NCBI RefSeq assembly: GCF_017921815.1
Contig: NZ_JAGEMM010000005.1
Span: 282,144-346,143, forward strand
Length of the DNA: 64,000 nucleotides
Source of the DNA: Microvirga antarctica
GTDB taxonomy: Bacteria > Pseudomonadota > Alphaproteobacteria > Rhizobiales > Beijerinckiaceae
Direction of reading: 5' to 3'
Shown here: piece after piece, positions 8,286 through 17,851 of the stretch
How positions within the stretch are numbered: position 1 is the first letter of the stretch
Layout: every line of letters begins with the position of its first letter
Position numbers and translations under genes: made by a program
Notes under the pieces: model-generated
Databases searched by the model: none
The model's input: only the letters and a program-made list of their open reading frames with translations
What the model was told of the DNA's origin: nothing

Positions 8286-9680
8286 ATGAGTGATGTCATC
8301 CGCGCCCTGATCGATGCCCTCGGGCCGGAGCGGGTTCTCACCGACGCGCTCGTTTCCGTGCGCAACACCGCCGATGCGGCCAGCTTGCCGCCGCTTCGGC
8401 CCGCCGCCTTGGTGCGCCCCGAATCGACCGCTGAGGTCGCGACGTGTCTGCGGATCTGCAACACGCTGCATCAGCCGGTGGTGATTCAGGGTGGCATGAC
8501 GGGCCTTGCCGGCGGGGCCCATCCGCAGCCGGGCGAGATTGCCCTGTCGCTCGAACGCATGGTGGGGATCGAGGAGATCGACACGCAAAGCGGCACGCTC
8601 ACGGCCTTGGCCGGCACGACGCTTGCGGCCATCCAGGACGCCGCGGCGGAGGCGGGGTTTCTCTATGGGGTCGATCTCGGCGCCCGCGGTACGTGCACCA
8701 TCGGCGGCAACGTGGCCACCAATGCGGGCGGCAATCAGGTGCTGCGCTACGGCATGACCCGGCGCAACGTCCTCGGGCTCGAGGTGGTTCTCGCCGACGG
8801 TCGGGTGCTGCGCTCGCTCAACAAGATGCTCAAGAACAATGCGGGCTATGACTGGCCGCAAGCGATTATCGGCAGCGAGGGCACGCTCGGCGTCATCACG
8901 CGGGTGGTCGTCAGCCTGCATCCGCGCCCCACGGGAATCCAGTCGGCGCTTCTTGCCGTCGGGTCCGTGGCGGACGCGGTGTCGCTCCTGCGCCGGTTCG
9001 ATGCGCTCTTGCCCGGCAGGCTCCTGGTCTTCGAGGCGATGTGGCGCGAATACATGACGGTGACGGTCGAGAGGGCCGGGCTGACGCGCCCTTTCCCGGG
9101 CGATCCGGATCTCACGATCCTGATCGAGGCCGCCATGGGGGAGGACGGGTCATCCGGCGCCGACGCCTTCGCCGAAACCCTGGGCCTCCTTCTCGACGAG
9201 GGGCTCGTCACCGATGCGGTGGTGGCGCAATCGCAGGCGGACCGGCAGCGATTCTGGGCCTATCGCGAGGCTAATTACGCGTTCGGTCGGTTGCTTCCGA
9301 AGGGCGCTCATTTCGACGTCAGCATTCCGCTGGCGCGGATGGGCGAGGCGGTCGCGCGTCTGCGGGCTGAAGTCGCCGCCCGCTGGCCGTCGGCGATCCC
9401 CATCGTGTTCGGGCATCTCGCCGACAGCAACCTTCACATCGGAATCTACACGCCGGATTTCGACGCCGCGATGGGGCGCGCCATCAACAAATCGGTCTAC
9501 GCCATCGTGGCCGACACCCACGGATCGGTCTCGGCCGAGCACGGCATCGGCACGCTCAAGCGCCCCTATCTGCCCCTGAGCCGGTCGGAGACGGAAATCG
9601 CCGTGATGCAGGCGATCAAGCACACGCTCGATCCCCACGCCATTCTCAACCGGGGCCGCGTCCTCCCGGATCCCGCCTGA
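8286..9680 (+). CDS. FAD-linked 2-hydroxyacid oxidase (GlcD / D-lactate / D-2-hydroxyglutarate dehydrogenase family)
   Basis: 464 residues from the ATG at 8286. The N-terminal FAD_binding_4 domain has VVIQGGMTGLAGGA and GARGTCTIGGNVATNAGGN. The C-terminal FAD-oxidase domain has FGHLADSNLHIGIY, AEHGIGTLKRPYL and LDPHAILNRGRVLP. Enzymes of this family oxidise a D-2-hydroxyacid to the 2-oxoacid and pass electrons to a quinone or flavoprotein. It probably forms a transcription unit with the SDR and pxpA-like genes. The exact substrate cannot be assigned. Confidence 0.88.
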   Translation: MSDVIRALIDALGPERVLTDALVSVRNTADAASLPPLRPAALVRPESTAEVATCLRICNTLHQPVVIQGGMTGLAGGAHPQPGEIALSLERMVGIEEIDTQSGTLTALAGTTLAAIQDAAAEAGFLYGVDLGARGTCTIGGNVATNAGGNQVLRYGMTRRNVLGLEVVLADGRVLRSLNKMLKNNAGYDWPQAIIGSEGTLGVITRVVVSLHPRPTGIQSALLAVGSVADAVSLLRRFDALLPGRLLVFEAMWREYMTVTVERAGLTRPFPGDPDLTILIEAAMGEDGSSGADAFAETLGLLLDEGLVTDAVVAQSQADRQRFWAYREANYAFGRLLPKGAHFDVSIPLARMGEAVARLRAEVAARWPSAIPIVFGHLADSNLHIGIYTPDFDAAMGRAINKSVYAIVADTHGSVSAEHGIGTLKRPYLPLSRSETEIAVMQAIKHTLDPHAILNRGRVLPDPA

Positions 9681-9720
9681 TGCCGGGCGACGGTGCCGCC
9701 CGGCATGGACAGTCGGTTGC

Positions 9721-11166
9721 TCAGGCGGCGCTGCGCTCGTCGCGGCCGTAGCCGAACATGGACTTCACCTCGAGGAAATCCTCGAAACCATAGCGGCCCC
9801 ATTCGCGCCCGTTGCCCGATTGCTTGTAGCCGCCGAACGGCGCGTCCGAATCGCCCGGCGCCCCGTTGATATGCACCATGCCGGCGCGGATCCGGCGAGC
9901 AACCGCGCGGGCGCGGTCGATATCGCCGGACGTCACCGAACTCGACAGGCCATAGACCGTGTCGTTGGCGATGGCGATCGCCTCCTCGTCCGACCCGTAG
10001 GGCAGGATCGCCAGCACCGGTCCGAAGATTTCCTCGCGGGCGATCGTCATGGTGTTGGTGACATTGGCGAAGATCGTCGGTTTCACGAAATAGCCGCGCG
10101 TCAGGCCGTCCGGCAATCCCGGACCGCCGGTGACGAGCTGTGCGCCCTCGGCGATTCCCGCCTCGATCAACGCCTGGATTTTCTTGAACTGCACGTCGCT
10201 GACGACCGGCCCGAGATTCGTATCGGGGGCCTTGGGGTCGCCGACCTTGAGGGTCTGGGCAGCCTTGCGGGCGATGGCGACGGCCTCGTCGTGCAGGGCT
10301 GCCGGCACCAGCAGGCGCGAGGGGGCGTTGCACGACTGGCCGCTGTTGCTAAAGCAGCGCTGGACGCTGGTGGTGATGGCCTTTTCCAGATCGGCGTCGT
10401 CGAGGATGATGTTGGGGGACTTGCCGCCCAGTTCCTGCGCCACGCGCTTGACCGTCTCGGCTGCGGCTTTCGCCACGAGCACGCCTGCGCGGGTCGAGCC
10501 GGTAAACGACACCATGTCCACATCGGGATGGTGGGACAACGCCTCGCCGACCACCGCGCCCTCGCCGTTGACCATGTTGTAGACGCCCGCCGGGACGCCG
10601 GCCGCGTGGACGATCTCGGAGAACAGCAGGGCCGACATGGGTGCGACTTCGCTGGGTTTCAGCACGACTGTGCAGCCGACCGCAAGCGCCGGCCCGACCT
10701 TGCAGCCGATCTGGTTCATGGGCCAGTTCCACGGCGTGATGAGGCCGCAGACGCCAATCGGTTCGCGGGTGACCCGCGTGTCGTTGATGACCTCGTCGAA
10801 TTCGAAGCTCCGCAGGACCTTGAGGGCCGTCTTGAGATGCCCCAGCCCGGCCGCCGCCTGGGCGTTGATGGCCAGCGTCATCGGGGCGCCCATCTCGGCG
10901 CTGATCGCGTCCGCCATGTCGCTGCTGCGCTTGCCGTATTCGGCGATCACCGCCTCGAGAAGCTCGATCCGCTCCTGCCGGCTGGTGCGGGAGAAGGACT
11001 CGAAGGCCCGCCTTGCCGCCGCCACTGCCAGATCCACGTCCTCGGCCGTGCCCAGGGCAATCGCCGCGTAGGCCTCTTCGGTGGCCGGGTTGATGACGGG
11101 CAGGGTGCGGGTGCCTTTCGAGGGCGTCCAGCGGCCGTCGATATAGAAGTCACGATACTCGTTCAT
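9721..11166 (-). CDS. NAD(P)-dependent aldehyde dehydrogenase family protein
   Basis: 481 residues from the ATG at 11166; upstream extension of the frame is not protein-like. It has the full ALDH fold: TPWNWP (144-149), FTGS (221-224), catalytic Glu245 in ELGGKSPN and nucleophilic Cys279 in SGQSCNAPSR. The C-terminal part has EEIFGPVLAILPY and PFGGYKQSGNGREWG. It oxidises an aldehyde to the acid. It lies convergent to the FAD oxidase and divergent to the MFS exporter. Placement among catabolic genes suggests a degradation step, but the substrate is unknown. Confidence 0.92.
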   Translation of the reverse strand: MNEYRDFYIDGRWTPSKGTRTLPVINPATEEAYAAIALGTAEDVDLAVAAARRAFESFSRTSRQERIELLEAVIAEYGKRSSDMADAISAEMGAPMTLAINAQAAAGLGHLKTALKVLRSFEFDEVINDTRVTREPIGVCGLITPWNWPMNQIGCKVGPALAVGCTVVLKPSEVAPMSALLFSEIVHAAGVPAGVYNMVNGEGAVVGEALSHHPDVDMVSFTGSTRAGVLVAKAAAETVKRVAQELGGKSPNIILDDADLEKAITTSVQRCFSNSGQSCNAPSRLLVPAALHDEAVAIARKAAQTLKVGDPKAPDTNLGPVVSDVQFKKIQALIEAGIAEGAQLVTGGPGLPDGLTRGYFVKPTIFANVTNTMTIAREEIFGPVLAILPYGSDEEAIAIANDTVYGLSSSVTSGDIDRARAVARRIRAGMVHINGAPGDSDAPFGGYKQSGNGREWGRYGFEDFLEVKSMFGYGRDERSAA

Positions 11167-11459
11167 GGTCGCTCGGTGTCCTGGGGCAGCGGGTGGGTTG
11201 GTCAAAATACTATACTGTTTGCTATCGGCCGCAACCGGTGCGGCGGCGAGACTTTTTCCGGCTTCCTGAGCGACGACGATTGCGTCGCTCAATATTCTGG
11301 GCGACTTTGCTTGCCAAGAAGTCTGCCCCGGGAGAGGGATTCGCATTCCATGACAGGCGCCGTCAATTCCAGATCCCGTCATCGGGCTCAAACCTGCGCC
11401 GATCCGGTTCGTCGGTCGTGACGGGCAACGGGGCAAGGCCCGGTCCGGGAGCGGCGTGA
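11167..11459. other. Divergent intergenic region between ALDH and MFS genes
   Basis: This 293-base gap must hold the promoters of both divergent genes. The only eye-catching element is an AT-rich stretch near 11203-11222 with partial dyad symmetry (CAAAATACTATACTGTTTG), possibly an operator. No convincing ORF, RNA or terminator is visible. Confidence 0.35.
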
Positions 11460-12644
11460 ATGGACATGCAGCCCCCGAACAGGGGAATGCAGGGCACTCT
11501 GCAGCAATTGCGCGCGATGGGCCTGCTGATGGTGGGCGCGCTCATCCTGCAGGTGGCGGCAGGCATTCTCAACATCATCGTGCCGGTGCGGATGGCCCTG
11601 GCCGAGCAGGCGCCCACGCTGATCGGCCTGGTGGCGTCGTCCTATGCGGGCGGCTTCCTGATCGGGTGCTTCATGTGCCCGCCGGTGATTCGGCATATCG
11701 GCCATATCCGCGCCTTCTCGGTGTTCGGCGCCCTGCAGGCGGTGCTTGCTCTCGGGTTCACGTCAGGCGATTTCGGCTACTGGACGCTTGTTCGGTTCGG
11801 CACCGGCTTTGCGGGCGCGGGGGCGGCGATCGTGCTCGAGAGCTGGATCAGCGCGCAGGCCAGTCCCAGCCAGCGCGGCCGCCTGTTCGGCATCTACCAG
11901 GTGCTCACCCGAATCGCGATGATCGGCGGCCAGCTGGCCGCGAGCCACCTCCTCTTCGGGGCCTCGTCCGCCTTTCTCATCGTCAGTGTCTGCTACTCCC
12001 TGTCGGTGATCCCGGTCTGCCTCACGGTCGCCAATGTGCCCCAGAGTCCGGCTGTGGCCACCATCGCGCTCCGCCAGCTCTGGCGGACGGCCCCCATGAG
12101 CGCCATGGGGTGCATCTATGTGGGATCGGTCGGCAGTGCGCTGATGGGGATCCTGCCGGCCTGGGGCGTGCTGGCCGGCCTGTCGCCGCTGGCGGCAAGC
12201 CTCCTGTCGACCGCCGTGCAGGTCGGCTCGCTGATTACCCAATGGCCGATGGGCTACCTGTCGGACCGGACTGACCGACGCCGGGTGATGATGGGCGGCA
12301 CGGCCGTCACGTTGGTCATGTCGATCATTCTGGTGGCGGGCCTCGTGCCTGCGGGACTTGGCGTGTTCGCGATCTTTGCGCTCATCGGCGGCTCGACCCT
12401 GCCGGTCTACATGCTGTCGGTTTCCCACGCCTTCGACCGGGCCGACAAGTCGCAGGCGGTGGGCCTGTCGAGCAGCTTGTTGTTTCACTGGGCCGTGGGC
12501 TCGATCCTCGGACCCCTCCTGGCAACCTCCATGATCGAGCGGATCGGCACCCTCGGCCTGCCCGCCTTCATCGTCCTCCTGTCGCTTGCATTCGTGATTT
12601 TCGGGGTCATCCGCCTGTCCGCACGGCGATCTGTTGACGAATAA
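11460..12644 (+). CDS. MFS transporter
   Basis: 394 residues with about 12 hydrophobic segments. MFS signatures include YAGGFLIGCFMCPPVIRHIG after the second helix and QWPMGYLSDRTDRRRVMM between the two halves, matching the G-x-L-S-D-R-x-x-R-R motif. ESWISAQASPSQRGRLFG resembles the YcaD-type subgroup. It probably moves a small molecule across the inner membrane. Its stop codon overlaps the AT-rich palindrome found upstream of the binding-protein gene. Confidence 0.86.
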   Translation: MDMQPPNRGMQGTLQQLRAMGLLMVGALILQVAAGILNIIVPVRMALAEQAPTLIGLVASSYAGGFLIGCFMCPPVIRHIGHIRAFSVFGALQAVLALGFTSGDFGYWTLVRFGTGFAGAGAAIVLESWISAQASPSQRGRLFGIYQVLTRIAMIGGQLAASHLLFGASSAFLIVSVCYSLSVIPVCLTVANVPQSPAVATIALRQLWRTAPMSAMGCIYVGSVGSALMGILPAWGVLAGLSPLAASLLSTAVQVGSLITQWPMGYLSDRTDRRRVMMGGTAVTLVMSIILVAGLVPAGLGVFAIFALIGGSTLPVYMLSVSHAFDRADKSQAVGLSSSLLFHWAVGSILGPLLATSMIERIGTLGLPAFIVLLSLAFVIFGVIRLSARRSVDE

Positions 12645-12652
12645 TATATGAT
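12641..12652. promoter_or_regulatory. Predicted GntR-family operator upstream of the binding-protein gene
   Basis: ATAATATATGAT differs by one base from the perfect palindrome ATCATATATGAT at 22210-22221, upstream of the ABC transporter operon. It sits about 150 bases before the binding-protein start. The two sites plus a GntR/FCD gene between them suggest a shared operator. That the regulator binds here is inference. Confidence 0.5.
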
Positions 12653-12676
12653 CCGTGGTGCTTCACATATTTTCTC

Positions 12677-12706
12677 TTGTCAGCTTGGCGGCCTTAAACT
12701 TACGAT
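12677..12706 (+). promoter_or_regulatory. Predicted promoter of the binding-protein gene
   Basis: TTGTCA at 12677 and TACGAT at 12701 are separated by 18 bases. This gives a reasonable sigma-70-type promoter 97 bases before the start codon and 25 bases downstream of the predicted operator. Confidence 0.45.
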
Positions 12707-12802
12707 ACGGAATGCAGGCGGGACGGCTCGACACGGCGTCTCACGCTCACGCGACCTGATGCCAAGCGCATGTCCCCAAAAAAGAAACCAGAGGAGAGAC
12801 CG

Positions 12803-13969
12803 ATGAGTGATGAGACCAGCCACAAAGCCATGCTTCAGCGCCTGCACGATTCCGTGATGGTGCCGCCGACCTCGCGGCGCGATTTTCTCCTGCGCTACGG
12901 CGGCGGCCTGGCGGCCGCGATGGCCATGCCGATGCTGTCCACCGGGGCGTTCGGCCAGACCGAGGCGATGCCCGAGTTCAAGGACATCCCGCAGGCCTGG
13001 AAGGGCTCCGGCCAAGTGGTCGTCGTCACCTGGGGCGGCATTGGCACCGACATGCAGCGCAAGGCGTGGTTCGAGCCCTTCGAGAAGCTCTGCGGCATCA
13101 AGGTCGTCGAGGCCGTCGGGCCCGATCCCGCAAAGGTCAAGGCGATGGTCGACACCAAGACGACCTCATGGGACGTATGCCAGATCGGCCGCGGCACGAT
13201 GATCGAACTGGCGGCGCAGGGCGATTACTGGGAGCCGATCGATTACGGCATCGTCGAGAAGGGTGTCACCGATAATTTCCGCTCGAAATTCGGCCTCGAC
13301 ATCGTGCCCTACGCGCAGATGATCGCCTATCGGAAGGATGTCTATCCGGACGGACCGAAGGGCTGGGCGGATTTCTTCAACGCCGAAAAATACCCCGGCG
13401 CCCGCACCATGCCGATCGCCACCAAGGGCAATATCCCGGAGCTGGTCGGCGCGCTCATCGCCGACGGCGTGGCGCCCGACAAGGTCTATCCGCTCGATAT
13501 CGACCGGGCGATCCGCGTGTTGACCAAAATCAAGCCGAAGGTCGTCAAGTGGTGGGAAACCGGCGCGCAGCCGATGCAGATGCTCATCGACAACGAGGCG
13601 CCCCTGGCCACTGCCTGGAACGGCCGCGTTTATTCGGCCCAGCAGGAGGGCAAGCCCCTCGATCTGGTCTGGAACGGTGGCACGCTGCTGTCGAATGCAT
13701 GGCTCGTTCCCAAGGGCGCGCCAAACCTCTCGAACGCGCAGAAGTTCATCGCCTTCAGCTCGTCGGCCATTGCGCAGGCGCGCTACTCGACCCTGCTGCC
13801 CTACGGCTTCACGAACGTCGATTCCGCCCAGTACCTCTCGCCGGCCGTCTTGAAGAACCTGCCGACCTCGCCGGAGAACGCCAAGCTGATGGTTCCCTAC
13901 CAGCATGAATGGTGGGCGGCGAACCGGCCCGAGGTCATCGCCAAGTTCAACAAGATGATGCTCTCCTAA
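12803..13969 (+). CDS. ABC transporter substrate-binding protein, PotD/spermidine-putrescine type
   Basis: 388 residues from the ATG at 12803, with GAGGAGAG just upstream. The N-terminus carries a twin-arginine-type signal (SRRDFLLRYGGGLAAAMAMP, then FGQ), so it is probably exported folded by Tat. The mature part has the type-2 periplasmic binding fold seen in PotD-like proteins, with VVVVTWGGIGTDMQRKAWFEPFEK and MLIDNEAPLATAWNGRV. It lacks an adjacent permease. The matching ATPase and permeases are most likely those at 19.3-22.1 kb. A terminator follows 15 bases after the stop. Confidence 0.88.
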   Translation: MSDETSHKAMLQRLHDSVMVPPTSRRDFLLRYGGGLAAAMAMPMLSTGAFGQTEAMPEFKDIPQAWKGSGQVVVVTWGGIGTDMQRKAWFEPFEKLCGIKVVEAVGPDPAKVKAMVDTKTTSWDVCQIGRGTMIELAAQGDYWEPIDYGIVEKGVTDNFRSKFGLDIVPYAQMIAYRKDVYPDGPKGWADFFNAEKYPGARTMPIATKGNIPELVGALIADGVAPDKVYPLDIDRAIRVLTKIKPKVVKWWETGAQPMQMLIDNEAPLATAWNGRVYSAQQEGKPLDLVWNGGTLLSNAWLVPKGAPNLSNAQKFIAFSSSAIAQARYSTLLPYGFTNVDSAQYLSPAVLKNLPTSPENAKLMVPYQHEWWAANRPEVIAKFNKMMLS

Positions 13970-13983
13970 CAAAACCAACATCC

Positions 13984-14018
13984 AAGGGCTGCGGCGCGGT
14001 GCGCGGCAGCCCTTTTTT
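13984..14018 (+). terminator. Rho-independent terminator
   Basis: The stem AAGGGCTGC/GCAGCCCTT is followed by a six-T run at 14013-14018. It ends the single-gene transcript of the binding protein and separates it from the amidohydrolase gene. Confidence 0.85.
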
Positions 14019-14045
14019 CATGGCTTTTATCGACGGGATCGCGGC

Positions 14046-15680
14046 ATGGCGCTGGAACGCTTGAATATCGAGACGGTCGTCCTCAACGGGCAGATCGTCA
14101 CCATGGACAAGCCCGGCCATCGGGTGGAGGCACTCGCCATCGCCCAGGGGCGCATCGTGGCACGCGGCTCGACGGACGAGATTCGCGCGCTGGCGCCGCA
14201 CGCGGCGGTCATCGATTGCGAGGGGCGCACCGTGCTGCCGGGCATCGTCGACAGCCATTGCCATCCGGACATGCATGGCGCGCGCATCGGGCGCTGGTAC
14301 GATTTCTTCGACGGCCGCATCGACACCCGCGACAAGCTGTTGGCGCTCGTGCGGGCCGAGACCAAGGACAAGCCGCACGATTCCTGGTTCACCGCCTACC
14401 GGTTCGACGAGATGCACTCGGGCGGCTATCCGACCCTCGACGAGCTGGATGCAGCGTCCGGCGGACGCCCGGTCTTCATCTATCGCCGCGATGCCCATAT
14501 GGGCGTGGCAAGCAGTGCCGCGCTCAAGGCCGTGGGCTTTCATGACACCGCGTCCGATCCGGCCTTCGGGCGCATCGAGCGGGATCCTGCCACGGGCCGG
14601 CCCACCGGGCTGTTGCGCGCGCGCGCGGCCCACATCGTCATCGAGCATATCCAGGCCGCCTACACGGCGGAGGATTTCCGCAGCGGCCTCGTCAAGGTGC
14701 TGGACGAGTACCTGTCATTCGGCATCACCTCGGTGCACAACAGCCTCACCACCTCGCAGGCCATTTCGGCCTATCAGACCATGCGCCAGAACGGCGAGCT
14801 CAAGACGCGGATCGGCATCCTGGCAAGCGGGCGCGACGACGATCTCGTGCGGGCCATCGTCCGCTCCGGCATGCGATCGGGCTTCGGCGACGACTGGATT
14901 CGCCTGATCGGCCTCGAATGGGTTGGAGACGGCAGCACGTCGGGGCGCACGGCCGCCTATTACGATCCCTATCTGGGCGAACCCGTTCTCGGCGAACCGC
15001 CCGACAACCGCGGCTCCATCCTGCTCGACCGGGAGGAGTACACAAGGCGCGTGGCGGAAGCTCATGCGGCCGGCCTGATGGTCTGCACCGACGCCATCGG
15101 CGACCGCGCTATCGACTTTTTCCTGGACGTCTATGACGACGTGCTCGCGGCCGATCCGCGTCCCGACCACCGCATGCGCATCGAGCATTGCTGCAACGTG
15201 ACGCCGGCGATTCTCGCCCGGCTCAAACGCAGCGGCGTCGTGTGTTCCTCGGCCACGGGCTTTGCCTATGATCTGGGCGACGCCTATCTGCAAAACCGGG
15301 GAGCGGATGCCATGAAGGTGATGTGGCCTCACCGCAGCATGATCGATGCAGGCGTGCCGGCGCCGGGCCACTCCGACGCCCCGGTCTGCAGCGCCAACCC
15401 GTTCTTCGGCATCTCGGCGATGGTCAACCGTCAGACCCAGGGCGGGCGCTCCATCGATCAGTCGGAGGCCGTGACCGTGCACGAGGCGCTGGAGGCTTAC
15501 ACGCGGCTGGGGGCCTGGTGCGGGCGCGAGGAACAAGCCAAGGGCGATCTCGGCCTCGGCAAGCTGGCCGATCTGTGCATTCTCGACCGCGATCCCTTCG
15601 CAATCCCGCCTTTGGATCTCGCCAACGTCACGGTTCTTTCCACCATGGTCGACGGCGCGATCGTGTTCGACCGGCGCTGA
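14046..15680 (+). CDS. YtcJ-like metal-dependent amidohydrolase
   Basis: 544 residues of the amidohydrolase_3 type. Metal-binding HCH is in VLPGIVDSHCHPD near residue 75; YRRDAHMGVASSAAL, MRIEHCCNV and a late SDAPV segment follow. The C-terminal composite sheet carries GLGKLADLCILDRDPF. Family members hydrolyse amides, ureas or related C-N bonds. The substrate is unknown, but linkage to a polyamine-type importer and two other amidohydrolases points to a nitrogenous compound. It is convergent with the next amidohydrolase. Confidence 0.87.
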   Translation: MALERLNIETVVLNGQIVTMDKPGHRVEALAIAQGRIVARGSTDEIRALAPHAAVIDCEGRTVLPGIVDSHCHPDMHGARIGRWYDFFDGRIDTRDKLLALVRAETKDKPHDSWFTAYRFDEMHSGGYPTLDELDAASGGRPVFIYRRDAHMGVASSAALKAVGFHDTASDPAFGRIERDPATGRPTGLLRARAAHIVIEHIQAAYTAEDFRSGLVKVLDEYLSFGITSVHNSLTTSQAISAYQTMRQNGELKTRIGILASGRDDDLVRAIVRSGMRSGFGDDWIRLIGLEWVGDGSTSGRTAAYYDPYLGEPVLGEPPDNRGSILLDREEYTRRVAEAHAAGLMVCTDAIGDRAIDFFLDVYDDVLAADPRPDHRMRIEHCCNVTPAILARLKRSGVVCSSATGFAYDLGDAYLQNRGADAMKVMWPHRSMIDAGVPAPGHSDAPVCSANPFFGISAMVNRQTQGGRSIDQSEAVTVHEALEAYTRLGAWCGREEQAKGDLGLGKLADLCILDRDPFAIPPLDLANVTVLSTMVDGAIVFDRR

Positions 15681-15686
15681 CGCGCG

Positions 15687-17132
15687 CTACAGCGTCAGCG
15701 GCATCAGTTCGGAAGCGGGGCGATTCGCCCAGTCGTATTGGCCGACCTTCGACACGGAGAGGCGCTGCGCCTCTTCCAGCCGGTTCAGGGCGTCGTCGAG
15801 GTCGAAGGCCAGCGCACGGCCGCTCTCGACCACCTTCCGGCCATCCACGTAGACGTCCCGGATCGGCCGCTCGCCGGCGGTGTAGAACAGGCTCCGCACC
15901 GGATCGTAGAGCGGCCGCATGGCCGGATGGGTCAGGTCGACGGTGAAGAAATCGGCCTTTGCGCCGGGCGCCACGCGTCCGATATCGGTGCGCCCCAGCG
16001 CCTTTGCGCCGCCGAGCGTTGCCGCATGCAGGGCGTCCGAGGCATTGACCGCATGGGCGTCGCGCGCGGTGATGCGCGCCGCGTAGATGGCGTTGCGGAC
16101 TTCCTCGACGTAATTGTGCGGAAACGTATCGGTGCCAATGCCGACATTGAGTCCGGCCTTCAGATAGCCGCCCAGATGCTGCAGGGTGATGCCCCGGCGG
16201 ATGAAGACCGTGGGGCAATGGGCGACGCTCGCGCCGCTCTCGACGAGTATCCGCACGTCGTCGCGGGTCGGCCAGCCGAGCCAGTCATTGTGATCGAAGA
16301 AAATGCCGTGGCCGATGGTGGTGAGCGGCCCGAGAACGCCGATCTCCTTCAGCCAGCCGACGGGCGTGCGGCCATGCCGGCGCATCATCTCCTGAAACTC
16401 GACGACGCTCTGGCTCGCATGGGTCTGGAACGGCAATCCACGGTCCTGTGCGGCCGCAAACGCATCGCGGAACAGGGCCTCGTCGCAGGTGTCGATCTGG
16501 GCCGGGCAGATCATGCCGGACAGCCGGCCGGACGGGTGGGCGACCGCCGCGTCGACCACGGCGAGCGCCTCGTCCATGCGCTTTCGCCCAAGCGGGATAT
16601 CCCATTCGTAGAGCACTTCGTGGCCGTTCCTGGTGTACCAGCGGGCGGCGCGAAACATCGGCGCCGCATAGGCGCGAAGACCGCTTGCCGCCAGCGTGTC
16701 GAGCCATCCCTCATGCGGCACCGAGAGGTCGCAAACGGTCGTGACTCCGCTCTGCAGGAGCTCGCTCAAGGCCACCTGGGAGGACGCCACCATGCCGGCG
16801 GCCTCGGTCTCGAACAGAAACAGGTATTCGTAGAGCGAGCTCATATAGAGCTTCGCCGAGCCGACCTCCTCGGTCAGTCCCTTCAGCATGGTCTCGAAGG
16901 ACGGATGCGAATGGATATCGACGAAACCCGGCATGACCATCAGGTTGCGTCCGTCGATCACCTCATCGGCGGACGCCGCAATCGCCGCATCGGCGAGCAC
17001 GAAACGGTCGCCCCGAAACGCCACGTCGCAATCGGTGCGATAGACGTGCCGGTCGGTGGCCTCGTCGTAGGCGACGACCCAGGAGGCCGCCTTGATTACG
17101 GTCGTCTTCGTCACGTCGGCGGGGGTGGTCAT
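15687..17132 (-). CDS. Amidohydrolase, ATZ/TRZ (cytosine deaminase-like) family
   Basis: 481 residues. The metal ligands HSH appear in MPGFVDIHSHPS (near 75), followed by QTHASQSVVEF, TIGHGIFFDH, ASVAHCPTVFIRRGI and GIGTDTFPHNYVEE with the metal Asp. It ends with GAKADFFTVDL. It resembles s-triazine or cytosine-type deaminating hydrolases and is clearly related to the protein encoded at 17848-19281. It starts 26 bases after the GntR gene and is probably the last gene of the ABC operon. The substrate is unknown. Confidence 0.87.
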   Translation of the reverse strand: MTTPADVTKTTVIKAASWVVAYDEATDRHVYRTDCDVAFRGDRFVLADAAIAASADEVIDGRNLMVMPGFVDIHSHPSFETMLKGLTEEVGSAKLYMSSLYEYLFLFETEAAGMVASSQVALSELLQSGVTTVCDLSVPHEGWLDTLAASGLRAYAAPMFRAARWYTRNGHEVLYEWDIPLGRKRMDEALAVVDAAVAHPSGRLSGMICPAQIDTCDEALFRDAFAAAQDRGLPFQTHASQSVVEFQEMMRRHGRTPVGWLKEIGVLGPLTTIGHGIFFDHNDWLGWPTRDDVRILVESGASVAHCPTVFIRRGITLQHLGGYLKAGLNVGIGTDTFPHNYVEEVRNAIYAARITARDAHAVNASDALHAATLGGAKALGRTDIGRVAPGAKADFFTVDLTHPAMRPLYDPVRSLFYTAGERPIRDVYVDGRKVVESGRALAFDLDDALNRLEEAQRLSVSKVGQYDWANRPASELMPLTL

Positions 17133-17158
17133 GGGGGGTCCTGAGCGCCTGGATCAAT

Positions 17159-17851
17159 TTAAAAAAATTCGGTGCCGGCATAGCGCGTGAAGGCCTCGAC
17201 GAGATCCAGGAACTCCGCCGTCAGTGCGGTGGCGGCCGGTTCGTCGCCGGCAGCGACCGCCTCGCCGATTCGAATGTGAAAATCGGTGATCTCGTCTGGC
17301 TTGAAGCGGGTCTGGTAGCCTTCACAGGCAAGCCAGAAGCGGCGCGACAGCGCATAGAGCGGCATGATCGAGCGCAGGAACGGGTTGCGTGAAATCTGCA
17401 CGAGTCGACCGATGAACTCACGGTCGAGGCGCAGCAGGGGCACGTGATCCGGCCCGCCACGAAGGGCACGGAATCGGCCGACGATCTCGCGAAGGATCTC
17501 GGCCTCCTCGGGCGTGCGCCGTCGCGCAGCGCTGGGCACCATCAGCATCTCGAGCGCACGACGGGTTTCCAGGACTTTCAGCTGCGTCTGCAGATTGATG
17601 TCGCGCACCAGCATGCCCCGGCGCGGCATCCAGACCAGCAACTGATCCATGGCCAACCGGAGGAGCGCCTCGCGAATCGGCGTGCGGCCGAGTCCGAGAC
17701 GGGTGACGAGAAAAGGCTCGGACACCCGGCTGCCGGGCTTGAGCTCCATCGTGACGATCAGGTCCTCGATGCGCGTATAGGCGATCTCGGCAAGGCTGTC
17801 GGTCTCGGAATCGACTCCGTCGTCGTCCCGCCGCAGCGTCTGGACACTCAT
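17159..17851 (-). CDS. GntR family transcriptional regulator with FCD domain
   Basis: 230 residues. An N-terminal winged helix-turn-helix (about 25-90) has ELKPGSRVSEPFLVTRLGLG and RTPIREALLRL. An all-helical FCD effector domain (about 105-225) follows, including DREFIGRLVQISRNPFL and FHIRIGEAVAAGD. FCD regulators usually repress a nearby catabolic or transport operon and are released by a small acid. It sits between two amidohydrolases and overlaps the upstream one by four bases (ATGA). It is the natural candidate to bind the AT-rich palindromes at 12641 and 22210. Confidence 0.92.
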   Translation of the reverse strand: MSVQTLRRDDDGVDSETDSLAEIAYTRIEDLIVTMELKPGSRVSEPFLVTRLGLGRTPIREALLRLAMDQLLVWMPRRGMLVRDINLQTQLKVLETRRALEMLMVPSAARRRTPEEAEILREIVGRFRALRGGPDHVPLLRLDREFIGRLVQISRNPFLRSIMPLYALSRRFWLACEGYQTRFKPDEITDFHIRIGEAVAAGDEPAATALTAEFLDLVEAFTRYAGTEFF